Below, piece after piece: positions 1 to 7,578 of a DNA stretch of 32,426 bases. Made by a program: the position numbers and the translations under genes. The notes under the pieces were generated by a model that had not been told where the DNA came from, searched no databases, and saw nothing but the letters and a program-made list of their open reading frames with translations. Where the stretch lies: the NCBI GenBank assembly GCA_026399015.1, contig JAPLRS010000018.1, positions 1-32,426 of the forward strand, written 5' to 3'. The stretch is from Methylococcales bacterium (GTDB lineage Bacteria; Pseudomonadota; Gammaproteobacteria; Methylococcales; Methylomonadaceae). The first letter of the stretch is position 1, and each line of letters begins with the position of its first letter.

Positions 1-965
1 GCTTGAATAGTTTCATCAAATAACGCGGCAATTTTGCGTAATGATTCAGCAATTTTGGTTGGGCCAAAGAAGTTATATTCAATCCAGGGGATTTTGTACT
101 TTTCTTCCATGTGACGTGCAATGTAGTTCATTGAACGATAGCAATGGATTAAGTTAAGTTTAACTTTTGGCGTTTTTTCCATTTCGGCAATAGTACCGTC
201 ACCAGACCATTGAGCGACAACGCGTAAGCCCATTTCTTCTAACAACGTACGTGAGGCCCAAGCATCACCACCAATGTTATAGTCACCAATGACAGCAACG
301 TCATAAGGTGTAGTAGGGAAACTTTCATCGCCATCACGGTTTTCTAAAACCCAGTCACGGATGGCGTCATTAGCAATATGGTGTCCTAATGATTGAGACA
401 CACCACGGAAGCCTTCACAACGCACAGGCACGACAGGTTTACCGATTTCTTTGTTAGCTTTTTTAGCAACTGCTTCGATATCGTCACCAATTAAACCAAT
501 CGGACATTCGGATTGAATACTGATGCCTTTGTTTAATGGGAATAATTCTTCAATTTCGTTCATGATTTTGGCAAGCTTCTTATCGCCACCAAATACGATG
601 TCTTTTTCTTGGAAGTCAGACGTAAAGTTCATAGTACCGAAGGTGTTAATACCTGTAGTTCCTACGTAATAATTACGACGACCCGCACGAGAATACTGTC
701 CACAGCCAACTGGGCCATGAGAAATATGGATCATATCTTTGATAGGACCCCATACCACCCCTTTAGAACCCGCATAAGCACAACCACGAATGGTCATTAC
801 ACCCGGTAGTGATTTACGGTTAGAGGTAATGCATTTATTTGATTTTTCTAACGATTGATCATTTACAGCCAAATGTTTGGCACGATCTTTTTTAGCTTGT
901 TCAGGATAGATTTCGAGTACTTCCTGAATGAGCGCTTCAGTTTCTTCTTTAGTTAGAGCAGCCAT
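1..965 (-). CDS. nifD: Nitrogenase MoFe protein alpha chain NifD (partial, N-terminal about 321 aa)
   Basis: NifD is the alpha subunit of the MoFe protein, which carries the FeMo-cofactor and shares the P-cluster with NifK. The reverse-strand translation begins [16 protein letters not shown] and contains the family segments [19 protein letters not shown] and [20 protein letters not shown], which hold P-cluster cysteines. A later segment, [19 protein letters not shown], also carries a conserved cysteine. A Shine-Dalgarno GGAG lies seven bases before the ATG. The gene is cut by the left window edge, so the C-terminal third and its FeMo-co ligands are not visible. It follows nifH by about 100 bp and is expected to be co-transcribed with it from the sigma-54 promoter upstream of nifH. 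The identification is very secure. Confidence 0.97.
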   Translation of the reverse strand, partial: MAALTKEETEALIQEVLEIYPEQAKKDRAKHLAVNDQSLEKSNKCITSNRKSLPGVMTIRGCAYAGSKGVVWGPIKDMIHISHGPVGCGQYSRAGRRNYYVGTTGINTFGTMNFTSDFQEKDIVFGGDKKLAKIMNEIEELFPLNKGISIQSECPIGLIGDDIEAVAKKANKEIGKPVVPVRCEGFRGVSQSLGHHIANDAIRDWVLENRDGDESFPTTPYDVAVIGDYNIGGDAWASRTLLEEMGLRVVAQWSGDGTIAEMEKTPKVKLNLIHCYRSMNYIARHMEEKYKIPWIEYNFFGPTKIAESLRKIAALFDETIQ

Positions 966-1022
966 GATATTCTCCTATTTTGTCGTGGGTAATCTCCCAA
1001 CAGACAGGTTTTAGGACGGGAA

Positions 1023-1055
1023 TCTGTAGAGATAAACGGCTTTTATCTCTACAGA
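1023..1055 (-). promoter_or_regulatory. nifH-nifD intergenic stem-loop
   Basis: A perfect 14-bp inverted repeat (1023-1036 with 1042-1055) closes a 5-base loop in the short space between nifH and nifD. It has no U-tract on the nif strand, so it does not look like a simple terminator. Stem-loops in this position are known in several nif operons, where they stabilise nifH mRNA or partly attenuate it so that more NifH than NifDK is made. That role here is inferred. Confidence 0.75.
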
Positions 1056-1064
1056 GTTTACTTA

Positions 1065-1991
<927 letters not shown>

Positions 1992-1994
1992 TTA

Positions 1995-2010
1995 AGCAAT
2001 GGCTGTGCCA
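1995..2010 (-). promoter_or_regulatory. Sigma-54 promoter of nifHD
   Basis: The reverse strand reads TGGCACAGCCATTGCT, an almost perfect -24/-12 element with GG and GC separated by exactly 10 bases. The -12 C is at 1996, putting the transcription start near 1984 and giving a leader of about 38 nt to the nifH ATG at 1946. RpoN promoters of this kind are activated by NifA. Confidence 0.92.
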
Positions 2011-2144
2011 AAGTGCATTTTTTATATTAAATGTATGATTTATATTGATTTTATAATTGGTAGTCATTCTTTTATTTGGTTGACTTTCATACATTTTGTA
2101 ATGTTTTTATGTAAGCTTGCTAACAGTAGGGTTTTTGATGGGTT

Positions 2145-2160
2145 TGTTATATACACAACA
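2145..2160. promoter_or_regulatory. NifA upstream activator site between nifH and the SIR2 gene
   Basis: The site is TGT-N10-ACA, the NifA binding consensus. It lies about 135 bp upstream of the nifH sigma-54 element and about 90 bp upstream of the rightward element at 2250. It could therefore serve both divergent promoters. No other copy was seen in this 317-bp intergenic region. Confidence 0.7.
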
Positions 2161-2249
2161 AAATCTAATAGGAGATTTTGATTAAAGTGATTTAGTAAGT
2201 TTCTGTTTTTCTGGCACTTATTAGGTTTATTTTAGTGGGAGGATAAAGC

Positions 2250-2265
2250 TGGTTTAAATTTTGCT
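2250..2265 (+). promoter_or_regulatory. Sigma-54 promoter of the SIR2-like gene
   Basis: The sequence TGGTTTAAATTTTGCT keeps the required GG-N10-GC spacing and the TTGCT half, although the -24 half departs from TGGCAC. It lies 38 bp upstream of the ATG at 2303, a normal leader length, and a NifA-type site sits about 90 bp upstream. The call rests on spacing plus context. Confidence 0.65.
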
Positions 2266-2302
2266 ACTGCAATAATAAAATTCTTAATCAAGGAGTAGCA
2301 TT

Positions 2303-3139
2303 ATGTCATCAGCAGTTTTAAATGAAATTTTTGAGGGTCTATATAATAAAAGTGTGGTCCCTTATTTGGGCTCGGGTGTTTTGTTTGATGTGACAAATAA
2401 AGTAACCGGGGTAGCCATGCCAGCCGACAGTAATAGTTTGATACTAGCTATGAACAACGGTAATCCAATGGCGCCCAAATTGATGTATGAGTTTCCTAGA
2501 GCGGCGATGAATCAGGAGTTAAAAAAGGGTCGAAACTTTGTAAATCAATTTTTAACTAAACTTTATGGTGATACAGAATGGTCACGCGCTGCTTTACATG
2601 AGTGGCTTGCTGAATGGAAGCCTTCTTATATAGTAGATATAAATAGAGATACCCAATTACAAAGTACCTATGCTGATGAGGATCATACTTTAATAGTTGG
2701 GGTGGCTCGTATAAGTGCTACTCAATTTAGATATAAGTTATACCAATATGATGGCAGCGCCTATTTTGAAATAACGCAAGAACAGGTCGATCCTAGGTTA
2801 CCTATATTATTTAAACCGATGGGTACGCCAATACCTGAAGCAAATTATATTGCCTCTGATGCAGATTATGTTGATTACATAACAGAGTTGATGGGGGGCT
2901 TTGCAATCCCTGATTTTTTAAAAGAATATCGTAAAGACAAGCAATATCTTTTAATTGGTGTGCCACTTAATCGTGATTCTGAACGCATGGTAATGAGCGA
3001 TATTTTATATGGCTCTGCTGAAAAGAAAGGTTGGGTGTTAAATAAAAATCCGACCGATAAAGAAATTAGATATTGTAAAAAAATCGGTCTTGAAATTTTA
3101 GACCTTGATGTAGCAGAGTTTTTAGAGGCCGTAAAATGA
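2303..3139 (+). CDS. SIR2-like NAD-binding domain protein in the nif cluster
   Basis: This 278-aa soluble protein has the SIR2-like Rossmann signature near its N-terminus (VVPYLGSGVLFDV, about residues 18-30). Its C-terminal part fits the same fold (DKQYLLIGVPLNRDSERMVM). Proteins of this fold bind NAD+ and may act as deacylases, NAD hydrolases or ADP-ribose-handling enzymes; which applies cannot be read from the sequence. I see no zinc-finger cysteine quartet, so it is not a canonical sirtuin. An AAGGAG ribosome site precedes the ATG. The gene diverges from nifH with its own sigma-54 promoter and overlaps the 31-aa ORF by ATGA. NAD+ is the co-substrate of DraT, which modifies NifH Arg101, so a role in nitrogenase switch-off or NAD supply is a reasonable guess, but no draT or draG is visible here. 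Confidence 0.75.
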   Translation: MSSAVLNEIFEGLYNKSVVPYLGSGVLFDVTNKVTGVAMPADSNSLILAMNNGNPMAPKLMYEFPRAAMNQELKKGRNFVNQFLTKLYGDTEWSRAALHEWLAEWKPSYIVDINRDTQLQSTYADEDHTLIVGVARISATQFRYKLYQYDGSAYFEITQEQVDPRLPILFKPMGTPIPEANYIASDADYVDYITELMGGFAIPDFLKEYRKDKQYLLIGVPLNRDSERMVMSDILYGSAEKKGWVLNKNPTDKEIRYCKKIGLEILDLDVAEFLEAVK

Positions 3140-3231
3140 GTCGTCAGTGTTTGCGTCAAATAACTGTGACTATTGTACGTGGTGTTAAGCGTTATAAGCG
3201 TACTTGGTGTACTAAAGGTTCTCGTCATTAG
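3136..3231 (+). CDS. 31-residue highly basic micro-ORF coupled to the SIR2-like gene
   Basis: The ATG overlaps the stop of the SIR2-like gene (ATGA), the usual sign of translational coupling, and the ORF ends 14 bp before a strong terminator. The peptide runs from MSRQCLRQITVTIVRGV to WCTKGSRH. It has six Arg, three Lys, one His, two Cys and no acidic residue, so it would be strongly positively charged. I recognise no family. It could be a short nif accessory peptide, a toxin-like or nucleic-acid-binding peptide partnered with the NAD-binding protein, or a chance frame. The exact fit between stop and terminator favours a real gene. Confidence 0.5.
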   Translation: MSRQCLRQITVTIVRGVKRYKRTWCTKGSRH

Positions 3232-3244
3232 GTTGAGCAATTAT

Positions 3245-3283
3245 CGCGCATAAAAACTTATTTTTATGCGCGTTAGTTTTTTT
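3245..3283 (+). terminator. Rho-independent terminator after the SIR2/micro-ORF unit
   Basis: A perfect 12-bp stem (3245-3256 with 3261-3272) with a CTTA loop is followed within a few bases by a run of seven T (3277-3283). It closes the two-gene unit that starts at the sigma-54 promoter at 2250. Confidence 0.88.
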
Positions 3284-3303
3284 GTCATTTTAAATATCAC
3301 AAT

Positions 3304-3319
3304 TGTAAACAATGACACA
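3304..3319. promoter_or_regulatory. NifA-type activator site, distal copy
   Basis: This is a TGT-N10-ACA match in the intergenic region before the 189-aa gene. It is exactly 33 bp, about three helical turns, from the second copy at 3337, so both sites would face the same side of the DNA. It lies about 195 bp upstream of the sigma-54 element at 3512. Confidence 0.6.
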
Positions 3320-3336
3320 GATGCCCGATTTTGTTT

Positions 3337-3352
3337 TGTCGTGTTTGCAACA
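3337..3352. promoter_or_regulatory. NifA-type activator site, proximal copy
   Basis: This is TGTCGTGTTTGCAACA, a TGT-N10-ACA match about 160 bp upstream of the sigma-54 element at 3512. Together with the 3304 copy it gives a tandem enhancer in phase. The 160 bp in between shows no other feature. Confidence 0.65.
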
Positions 3353-3511
3353 TTTGTGTATCAACTCTTTATTTTAAAGCCTCAGTTTTAGGTTTCGCCT
3401 TTTTACCGTTTCAGACAGTTCAATTATAAAACCGCTTAATTTCAATCACTAAGCGTCTTGGATGAAAGTGTGTGAATTTAATTGTTGCGACTTCACACCA
3501 ATATTAAATAT

Positions 3512-3527
3512 TGGCAAGTGTTTTGCT
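3512..3527 (+). promoter_or_regulatory. Sigma-54 promoter of the 189-aa/AAA ATPase unit
   Basis: TGGCAAGTGTTTTGCT has exact GG-N10-GC spacing and a good match to both halves of the RpoN consensus. The predicted start of transcription is about 90 nt before the ATG at 3631. Two NifA-type sites lie upstream. Confidence 0.85.
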
Positions 3528-3630
3528 AATCCATATAAAAAAAAGGGTAATAACACTTTTTTTACAATGAAGTATCCGTATGTAGTGTGGATGCCGCATT
3601 CAACTTTAATCTGATTGGGAGATATCATTT

Positions 3631-4200
3631 ATGTTATTAGAAACATATGAAAGCAAAGGTTTACTAACTGTAACGTTGGTAAAAGGTCAAACCAGTGATG
3701 CAGGTGTTTACGCTTACCGAGGTGACTTGGTTTTAAAAGAAGGCGCTTTACGTGAAGGTTCTGATCATGATCGTAAACCACCTGAAGCATTATTTATTCA
3801 TTCTGCTTTAATTATTGAAAACGACACCATTAAATTTATCAATGGTTTGTTACCTACCTTAGATTTATTACCCGTTTTTGTTGAAAAATACAAAACTGAT
3901 ATAGCACCAGATGCAACCGCTTTAATCTATGTGGAAAATATTTCTAAAGCCTTAGTGGTTGAATTGGAAGGAATTAAATACGGCTTATTACCTTACAAAC
4001 AAGGCTTGGTTTGGAATGAAATTCTTGAAGAACTTTATATTGAGAAGAGTGAGTTAAAAGGTCAGTCTGCAGAAGATAAAGTGGCTATAGCTTATGCGGC
4101 GGCTAAATCTTACAAGATTAAAGCAGAGGAAGTTTCATATGCTGATGCCGAAGCCTTTACCTTTGTGGTTGTTAAAGAAGCAGCTGTGGGTGCAATTTAG
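3631..4200 (+). CDS. Unrecognised nif-cluster protein, 189 aa
   Basis: I do not recognise this family. The protein (begins MLLETYESKGLLTVTLVKGQ) has no signal peptide and no membrane segment, so it is probably cytosolic. It is acidic overall, with an alternating hydrophobic pattern suggesting mixed alpha/beta folding (for example ATALIYVENISKALVVELEG). The C-terminal third (SAEDKVAIAYAAAKSYKIKAEE) reads as helical. A GGGAG ribosome site precedes the ATG. It is the first gene behind a strong sigma-54 promoter with two NifA-type sites and is followed by the AAA+ ATPase gene with no terminator between them. It may be that ATPase's partner or client, but this rests on position only. Confidence 0.8.
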   Translation: MLLETYESKGLLTVTLVKGQTSDAGVYAYRGDLVLKEGALREGSDHDRKPPEALFIHSALIIENDTIKFINGLLPTLDLLPVFVEKYKTDIAPDATALIYVENISKALVVELEGIKYGLLPYKQGLVWNEILEELYIEKSELKGQSAEDKVAIAYAAAKSYKIKAEEVSYADAEAFTFVVVKEAAVGAI

Positions 4201-4242
4201 TTCGAGTAGTCTGCATTAACCTTTTAATCGTAATTATGAATG

Positions 4243-4278
4243 GTAATACTGATAGAGGCTTATTCTTATCAGTATTAC
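4243..4278 (+). promoter_or_regulatory. Stem-loop between the 189-aa gene and the AAA ATPase gene
   Basis: A perfect 12-bp inverted repeat (4243-4254 with 4267-4278) closes a 12-base loop. There is no T-run after it, and the next ATG is only 40 bp away. It more likely sets relative expression or protects the 3' end of the first message than terminates fully. Confidence 0.6.
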
Positions 4279-4318
4279 TGCATAGTTACCCTATATTACT
4301 GATTACTTAGGTGATTTA

Positions 4319-6007
4319 ATGAAACTTCAGATTGAGCGGCAGTATGTTGAAGCCTTGGTTACCGAGTTTCCAGAGCTACAGACCCTAAAAGATCAGTTAC
4401 GTTTTGGTAATAAAGCTGAAATAGCTTTTAAAAAACTAAATTCTCAAGAGCTTAGTTTTTTAAAGGACTTATATGTGATGGCGGGTCCTAATATGCAAGG
4501 GCAGGCCGCGCAAATAACTACTTTGCAACAGGCTATGAATGAAGATACCTTGCGCTTTAGCGAAGATGATCTTGAGCAATTATTACCGGCCTGTGCCAAA
4601 TACTTTATTAATAACGCCATTCGTGGCTGGTTATTTCAGGTTCTTATTCCTGGGAAGCCGATGGCTTATTTGCTCACGCGTTTGGATTATACCCCCTCAG
4701 GTGAAGAAGAAACTGGGCGTATCACCTTAGAAATTAAAGCGAATTCAAAAGGTAAGATTGCTGTTTCTACTATTACTATTAGAGCCAGAGATATCGCCAA
4801 TAAAACCTTAACTGAAATTTTTGCTGCAAAAGGTTATCTTAAAGAAACTCCCGAACTAATAGCGGCTTATGACGCTAGTTCTGATAAGTATTTTGACTGG
4901 TGTGGTCAATCAGGTGCGCAGTTTTCAGGTAAGGGTGTCGGTTTTTTTGCTGAAGACCCAACCGCCACACACCGTAATACAGATTGGGCGCGTAAAGATG
5001 TCGTGGTGTTATCTTCTCAGGGCGGCACTGCTAGATTAGTGTGTGATGAAAGCATCTTAAGCGAGCGCAGTTTGTCTGTCGATGTGACAGGAGATATTTT
5101 AGCTAAGTATCTGCGCAAGGCTGCTAAAAGTCATCGATATAACACGGCTGTAGAGCATGAAATTGAAGCGACTCATACAGATATACCAAAAGGTTTATTT
5201 ACTGAGTTACCTGTGCATGGTTATCTTTTGATGTTTCATTTAGAGTTACATCATCATTTATGGGTGCATGTAAATGATATTGAACCTTATCGATATCAAC
5301 CCGAGCTAAAAGAAAAGTTAATTCTACGAGAAGAACAAATCGATTTGATCGATATCCTTACCGCCGAAATGGACGTGTTGATGGATGATATCGTGGAAGG
5401 AAAGTCTGGAGGTACAACCGTACTTTGTGCGGGACTTGCAGGCGTTGGTAAAACTTTAACCGCTGAAGTTTACTCAGAAATAATCCAACGCCCATTGTAT
5501 CGGGTGCATTCAGGACAATTAGGTCTGAGTGTTAATGAAATGGAAAAAGCTTTAAAAGATGTTTTAACCCGTGCGCAACGTTGGGGTGCTGTCATGTTAA
5601 TTGATGAGGCTGATGTGTATATTCAGCGTCGTGATAATAATATTGCTATGAATGCTGTCGTTGGGGTGTTCTTAAGGGTTTTAGAATATTTTAATGGCTT
5701 GTTATTTTTAACAACCAATCGCGTTGACGATATTGATGAAGCGATTGTGTCGCGCTGTATTGCGTTAATTAAATACTATCCACCCGATGCAGTTGCTAGA
5801 AAGCAAATCTGGCAAGTGATGTTAGAACAATTTGATTTAGGAGTTGAAACTAACTTAGTTGCACAATTAGTGGAGGTATTTCCATCGGCAACGGGTAGGG
5901 ATATTAAAGGCTTAGCAAAATTAGTCGCAAAATATTGTCAGCATAAACAGGTAGAACCTAGTTTAGCCGTATTTAAGCGCTGTGCGATATTTAGAGGGAT
6001 GGATTAA
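4319..6007 (+). CDS. AAA+ ATPase with large unassigned N-terminal region, nif-associated
   Basis: This 562-aa protein has one C-terminal AAA+ module. Walker A is GLAGVGKT (residues 372-379), Walker B is VMLIDEAD with Asp429/Glu430, and sensor 1 is FLTTNRVDD. The following SRC is in the place of an arginine-finger region, and ATGRDIKGL resembles sensor 2. The first 340 residues match no family I know and have no signal peptide or membrane segment. Single-module AAA+ proteins of this type remodel or activate client complexes, as CbbX does for Rubisco. Behind a sigma-54 promoter and the 189-aa gene, a chaperone or repair role for nitrogenase is plausible but inferred. The ribosome site AGGTGA is close to the ATG. 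A terminator follows at 6056. Confidence 0.85.
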   Translation: MKLQIERQYVEALVTEFPELQTLKDQLRFGNKAEIAFKKLNSQELSFLKDLYVMAGPNMQGQAAQITTLQQAMNEDTLRFSEDDLEQLLPACAKYFINNAIRGWLFQVLIPGKPMAYLLTRLDYTPSGEEETGRITLEIKANSKGKIAVSTITIRARDIANKTLTEIFAAKGYLKETPELIAAYDASSDKYFDWCGQSGAQFSGKGVGFFAEDPTATHRNTDWARKDVVVLSSQGGTARLVCDESILSERSLSVDVTGDILAKYLRKAAKSHRYNTAVEHEIEATHTDIPKGLFTELPVHGYLLMFHLELHHHLWVHVNDIEPYRYQPELKEKLILREEQIDLIDILTAEMDVLMDDIVEGKSGGTTVLCAGLAGVGKTLTAEVYSEIIQRPLYRVHSGQLGLSVNEMEKALKDVLTRAQRWGAVMLIDEADVYIQRRDNNIAMNAVVGVFLRVLEYFNGLLFLTTNRVDDIDEAIVSRCIALIKYYPPDAVARKQIWQVMLEQFDLGVETNLVAQLVEVFPSATGRDIKGLAKLVAKYCQHKQVEPSLAVFKRCAIFRGMD

Positions 6008-6055
6008 TAGATTTACAATTTTATGTGTGTGTGCTCGTCTGGGTTGTTACCTATT

Positions 6056-6089
6056 GCGTCCTATCTACTCGGCTAGGGCGCTTTTTTTT
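6056..6089 (+). terminator. Rho-independent terminator after the AAA ATPase gene
   Basis: An 8-bp stem, GCGTCCTA with TAGGGCGC (one G-T pair), is followed immediately by eight T. It separates the 189-aa/AAA unit from the rhodanese/nafY unit. Confidence 0.85.
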
Positions 6090-6098
6090 GCCTAATGT

Positions 6099-6114
6099 TG
6101 GCAAATGATTTGCT
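6099..6114 (+). promoter_or_regulatory. Sigma-54 promoter of the rhodanese-nafY unit
   Basis: TGGCAAATGATTTGCT has the exact GG-N10-GC geometry and starts just after the preceding terminator. The leader to the ATG at 6242 would be about 115 nt. Confidence 0.8.
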
Positions 6115-6189
6115 TACTAGTTATTGGTGGTCGTTTTAGGGCATTTATAGCCGATTATTACGACGAAATAGTAACAATATGGCATTTAT

Positions 6190-6205
6190 TGTTAGGTTTG
6201 TAACA
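6190..6205. promoter_or_regulatory. NifA-type site lying downstream of its sigma-54 promoter
   Basis: TGTTAGGTTTGTAACA is a TGT-N10-ACA match placed about 80 bp downstream of the -12 element and 37 bp before the rhodanese ATG. I found no such site in the 150 bp upstream of the promoter. It may be a chance match in AT-rich DNA or an unusual downstream enhancer. Confidence 0.35.
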
Positions 6206-6241
6206 ATTTTGAGGGGTGACTAGTTTGTCATTTAAATTACT

Positions 6242-6550
6242 ATGAAATACAAAACAATATCAGTTGAAGATTCTGAGGCATTAATTCTTGAAGCTAAGCC
6301 TATGATTTTGGATTGCCGTGATTTAAAGGATTATCGTGCCGGTCATGTGGATGATGCCTTACATGTACATGAGGGTTTAAAAGAATCCCTGATTAAGAAG
6401 GGTGATAAAGACCGCACTTTATTTATCTATTGCTATTACGGACATGCTAGCGAACATCTTGCTGAATTCTTTACTGACTTTGGCTTTAAAGATGTTTATA
6501 GCTTAGCGGGTGGTTATTCTAGCTGGAAAGAAAAGCATCAGTTCGGTTGA
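6242..6550 (+). CDS. Single-domain rhodanese (sulfurtransferase), nif-associated
   Basis: This 102-aa protein is one rhodanese domain of GlpE size. The active-site loop is CYYGHAS with nucleophile Cys64, close to the CxxGxxS loop of GlpE-type enzymes. The substrate-side motif DCRDLKDYRAGHVDDALHV is also clear. These enzymes carry sulfane sulfur as a persulfide on the cysteine. Behind a sigma-54 promoter and upstream of nafY, supply of sulfur to Fe-S or FeMo-co assembly is a sensible inference. The start lacks a good ribosome site: the purine-rich GAGGGG is more than 20 bases upstream. No better start exists, because a TAA stop lies at 6233. Confidence 0.88.
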   Translation: MKYKTISVEDSEALILEAKPMILDCRDLKDYRAGHVDDALHVHEGLKESLIKKGDKDRTLFIYCYYGHASEHLAEFFTDFGFKDVYSLAGGYSSWKEKHQFG

Positions 6551-6622
6551 TGAATAAAGAATTCTATGGCTGTTTGAAAATATTCAAATTGTTATTTACA
6601 CTCGTTAAATCAGGAGAATAAA

Positions 6623-7330
6623 ATGGAAGCATTACCACGTGAATTGGCCTTACGTATCGCTCTGGCTACGCGTATTCTACCTGGTATTGATATACCCAGG
6701 TTGTTAGCCATCTTACATGAACGGGTTGGGTCACCTCTAGACGATGAAAAACTTAAAGCTGTTACGGTGACTAATCTTAAGACCGGATTGGGTAGTTTAG
6801 ATGGTGAAGAAGATGGTGAGGATATTGGCATTGGCTTAGCCAATATTAAATTAGCCGTTCGGTATTTATGGGGCGACGAAGCTGAAGATGAAGATTTACC
6901 AGAAATCATGCCTTATAAAGAAGGCGATTTACCTGACTCGATTAGAGTGGCAATAGGTTCAAACAGTGGCGCATTAATCAATGGTCATTTTGGTTCTTGT
7001 ATCCGCTTTTTAGTGTATCAATTATCGCGTGATGCTTATCGATTGGTGGATATTCGTTCAACGATAGAGGCTGATAGCGCAGAAGACAGAAACTTATTTC
7101 GGGCTAATTTAATTAAAGATTGTCATGTGATGTTTGTCCAATCAATTGGTGGGCCAGCGGCGGCTAAGGTTATTCGCGCGGATATTTATCCTATTAAAGT
7201 ACCTGATGTGACAGAGGCCGTTACTCAGTTAGTTGAGTTTCAATCTGTGTTTGATGCCCCCCCACCCTGGATGGCAAAAGCTCTAGGTCGTTCTGCCGAA
7301 GAACGAGTTAGATTTAGTCATGACGAGTAA
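6623..7330 (+). CDS. nafY: NafY-type FeMo-cofactor/apo-dinitrogenase-binding protein
   Basis: The 235-aa protein has the two-part layout of Azotobacter NafY. Residues 1-100 are a helical N-terminal domain (MEALPRELALRIALATRI) that in NafY binds apo-NifDK. From about residue 108 there is a NifX/NafY FeMo-co-binding domain (RVAIGSNSGALINGHFGSC) with His122, matching the FeMo-co ligand His121 of Azotobacter NafY. The domain continues with RFLVYQLSRDAYRLVDIRST and QSIGGPAAAKVIRADIYPIK, and the C-terminus PPPWMAKALG is typical. NafY holds apo-dinitrogenase open and delivers the cofactor. A GGAG ribosome site precedes the ATG, and the gene lies 72 bp after the rhodanese gene in the same unit. Confidence 0.9.
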   Translation: MEALPRELALRIALATRILPGIDIPRLLAILHERVGSPLDDEKLKAVTVTNLKTGLGSLDGEEDGEDIGIGLANIKLAVRYLWGDEAEDEDLPEIMPYKEGDLPDSIRVAIGSNSGALINGHFGSCIRFLVYQLSRDAYRLVDIRSTIEADSAEDRNLFRANLIKDCHVMFVQSIGGPAAAKVIRADIYPIKVPDVTEAVTQLVEFQSVFDAPPPWMAKALGRSAEERVRFSHDE

Positions 7331-7351
7331 TATGTAAGTTTTATTAATGTA

Positions 7352-7391
7352 TTGTGCGAACTAACTTTTAGATTAATTTTTTTTCGCACAA
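7352..7391. repeat. Inverted repeat after nafY, possible transcript end
   Basis: A 9-bp perfect inverted repeat, TTGTGCGAA with TTCGCACAA, flanks a 22-base AT-rich loop that contains the T-run. The T-run is inside the loop rather than after the stem, so it is not a textbook terminator. Its position directly after nafY suggests the 3' end of the nif unit. Confidence 0.45.
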
Positions 7392-7578
7392 GGCCTCTCA
7401 CTACTGCTATGTATCCCCTGTTAAAACTCACGTGAATTAAAAATCTATAAATTAATATTTAAAACAATGATTTAGTTTATTTACAAAAACTCAGCATTTA
7501 AGTTGTTTTAACTTTGTATTTATAAGATTACGCTCTTATAATACAGAAAAATTAATTAATTTAAAGTGGCTCCAGATT

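Noticed and set aside
1999..2181. 60-aa rightward ORF between nifH and the SIR2 gene
   Set aside because: It overlaps the nifH promoter and NifA site, has low-complexity hydrophobic content and no ribosome site.
2875..3240. 121-aa leftward ORF opposite the SIR2-like gene
   Set aside because: It is a Ser/Thr-rich antisense shadow of a well-supported gene and also covers the micro-ORF.
7352..7391. Classical rho-independent terminator after nafY
   Set aside because: The T-run lies in the loop of the inverted repeat rather than after the stem, so it was listed only as a repeat.
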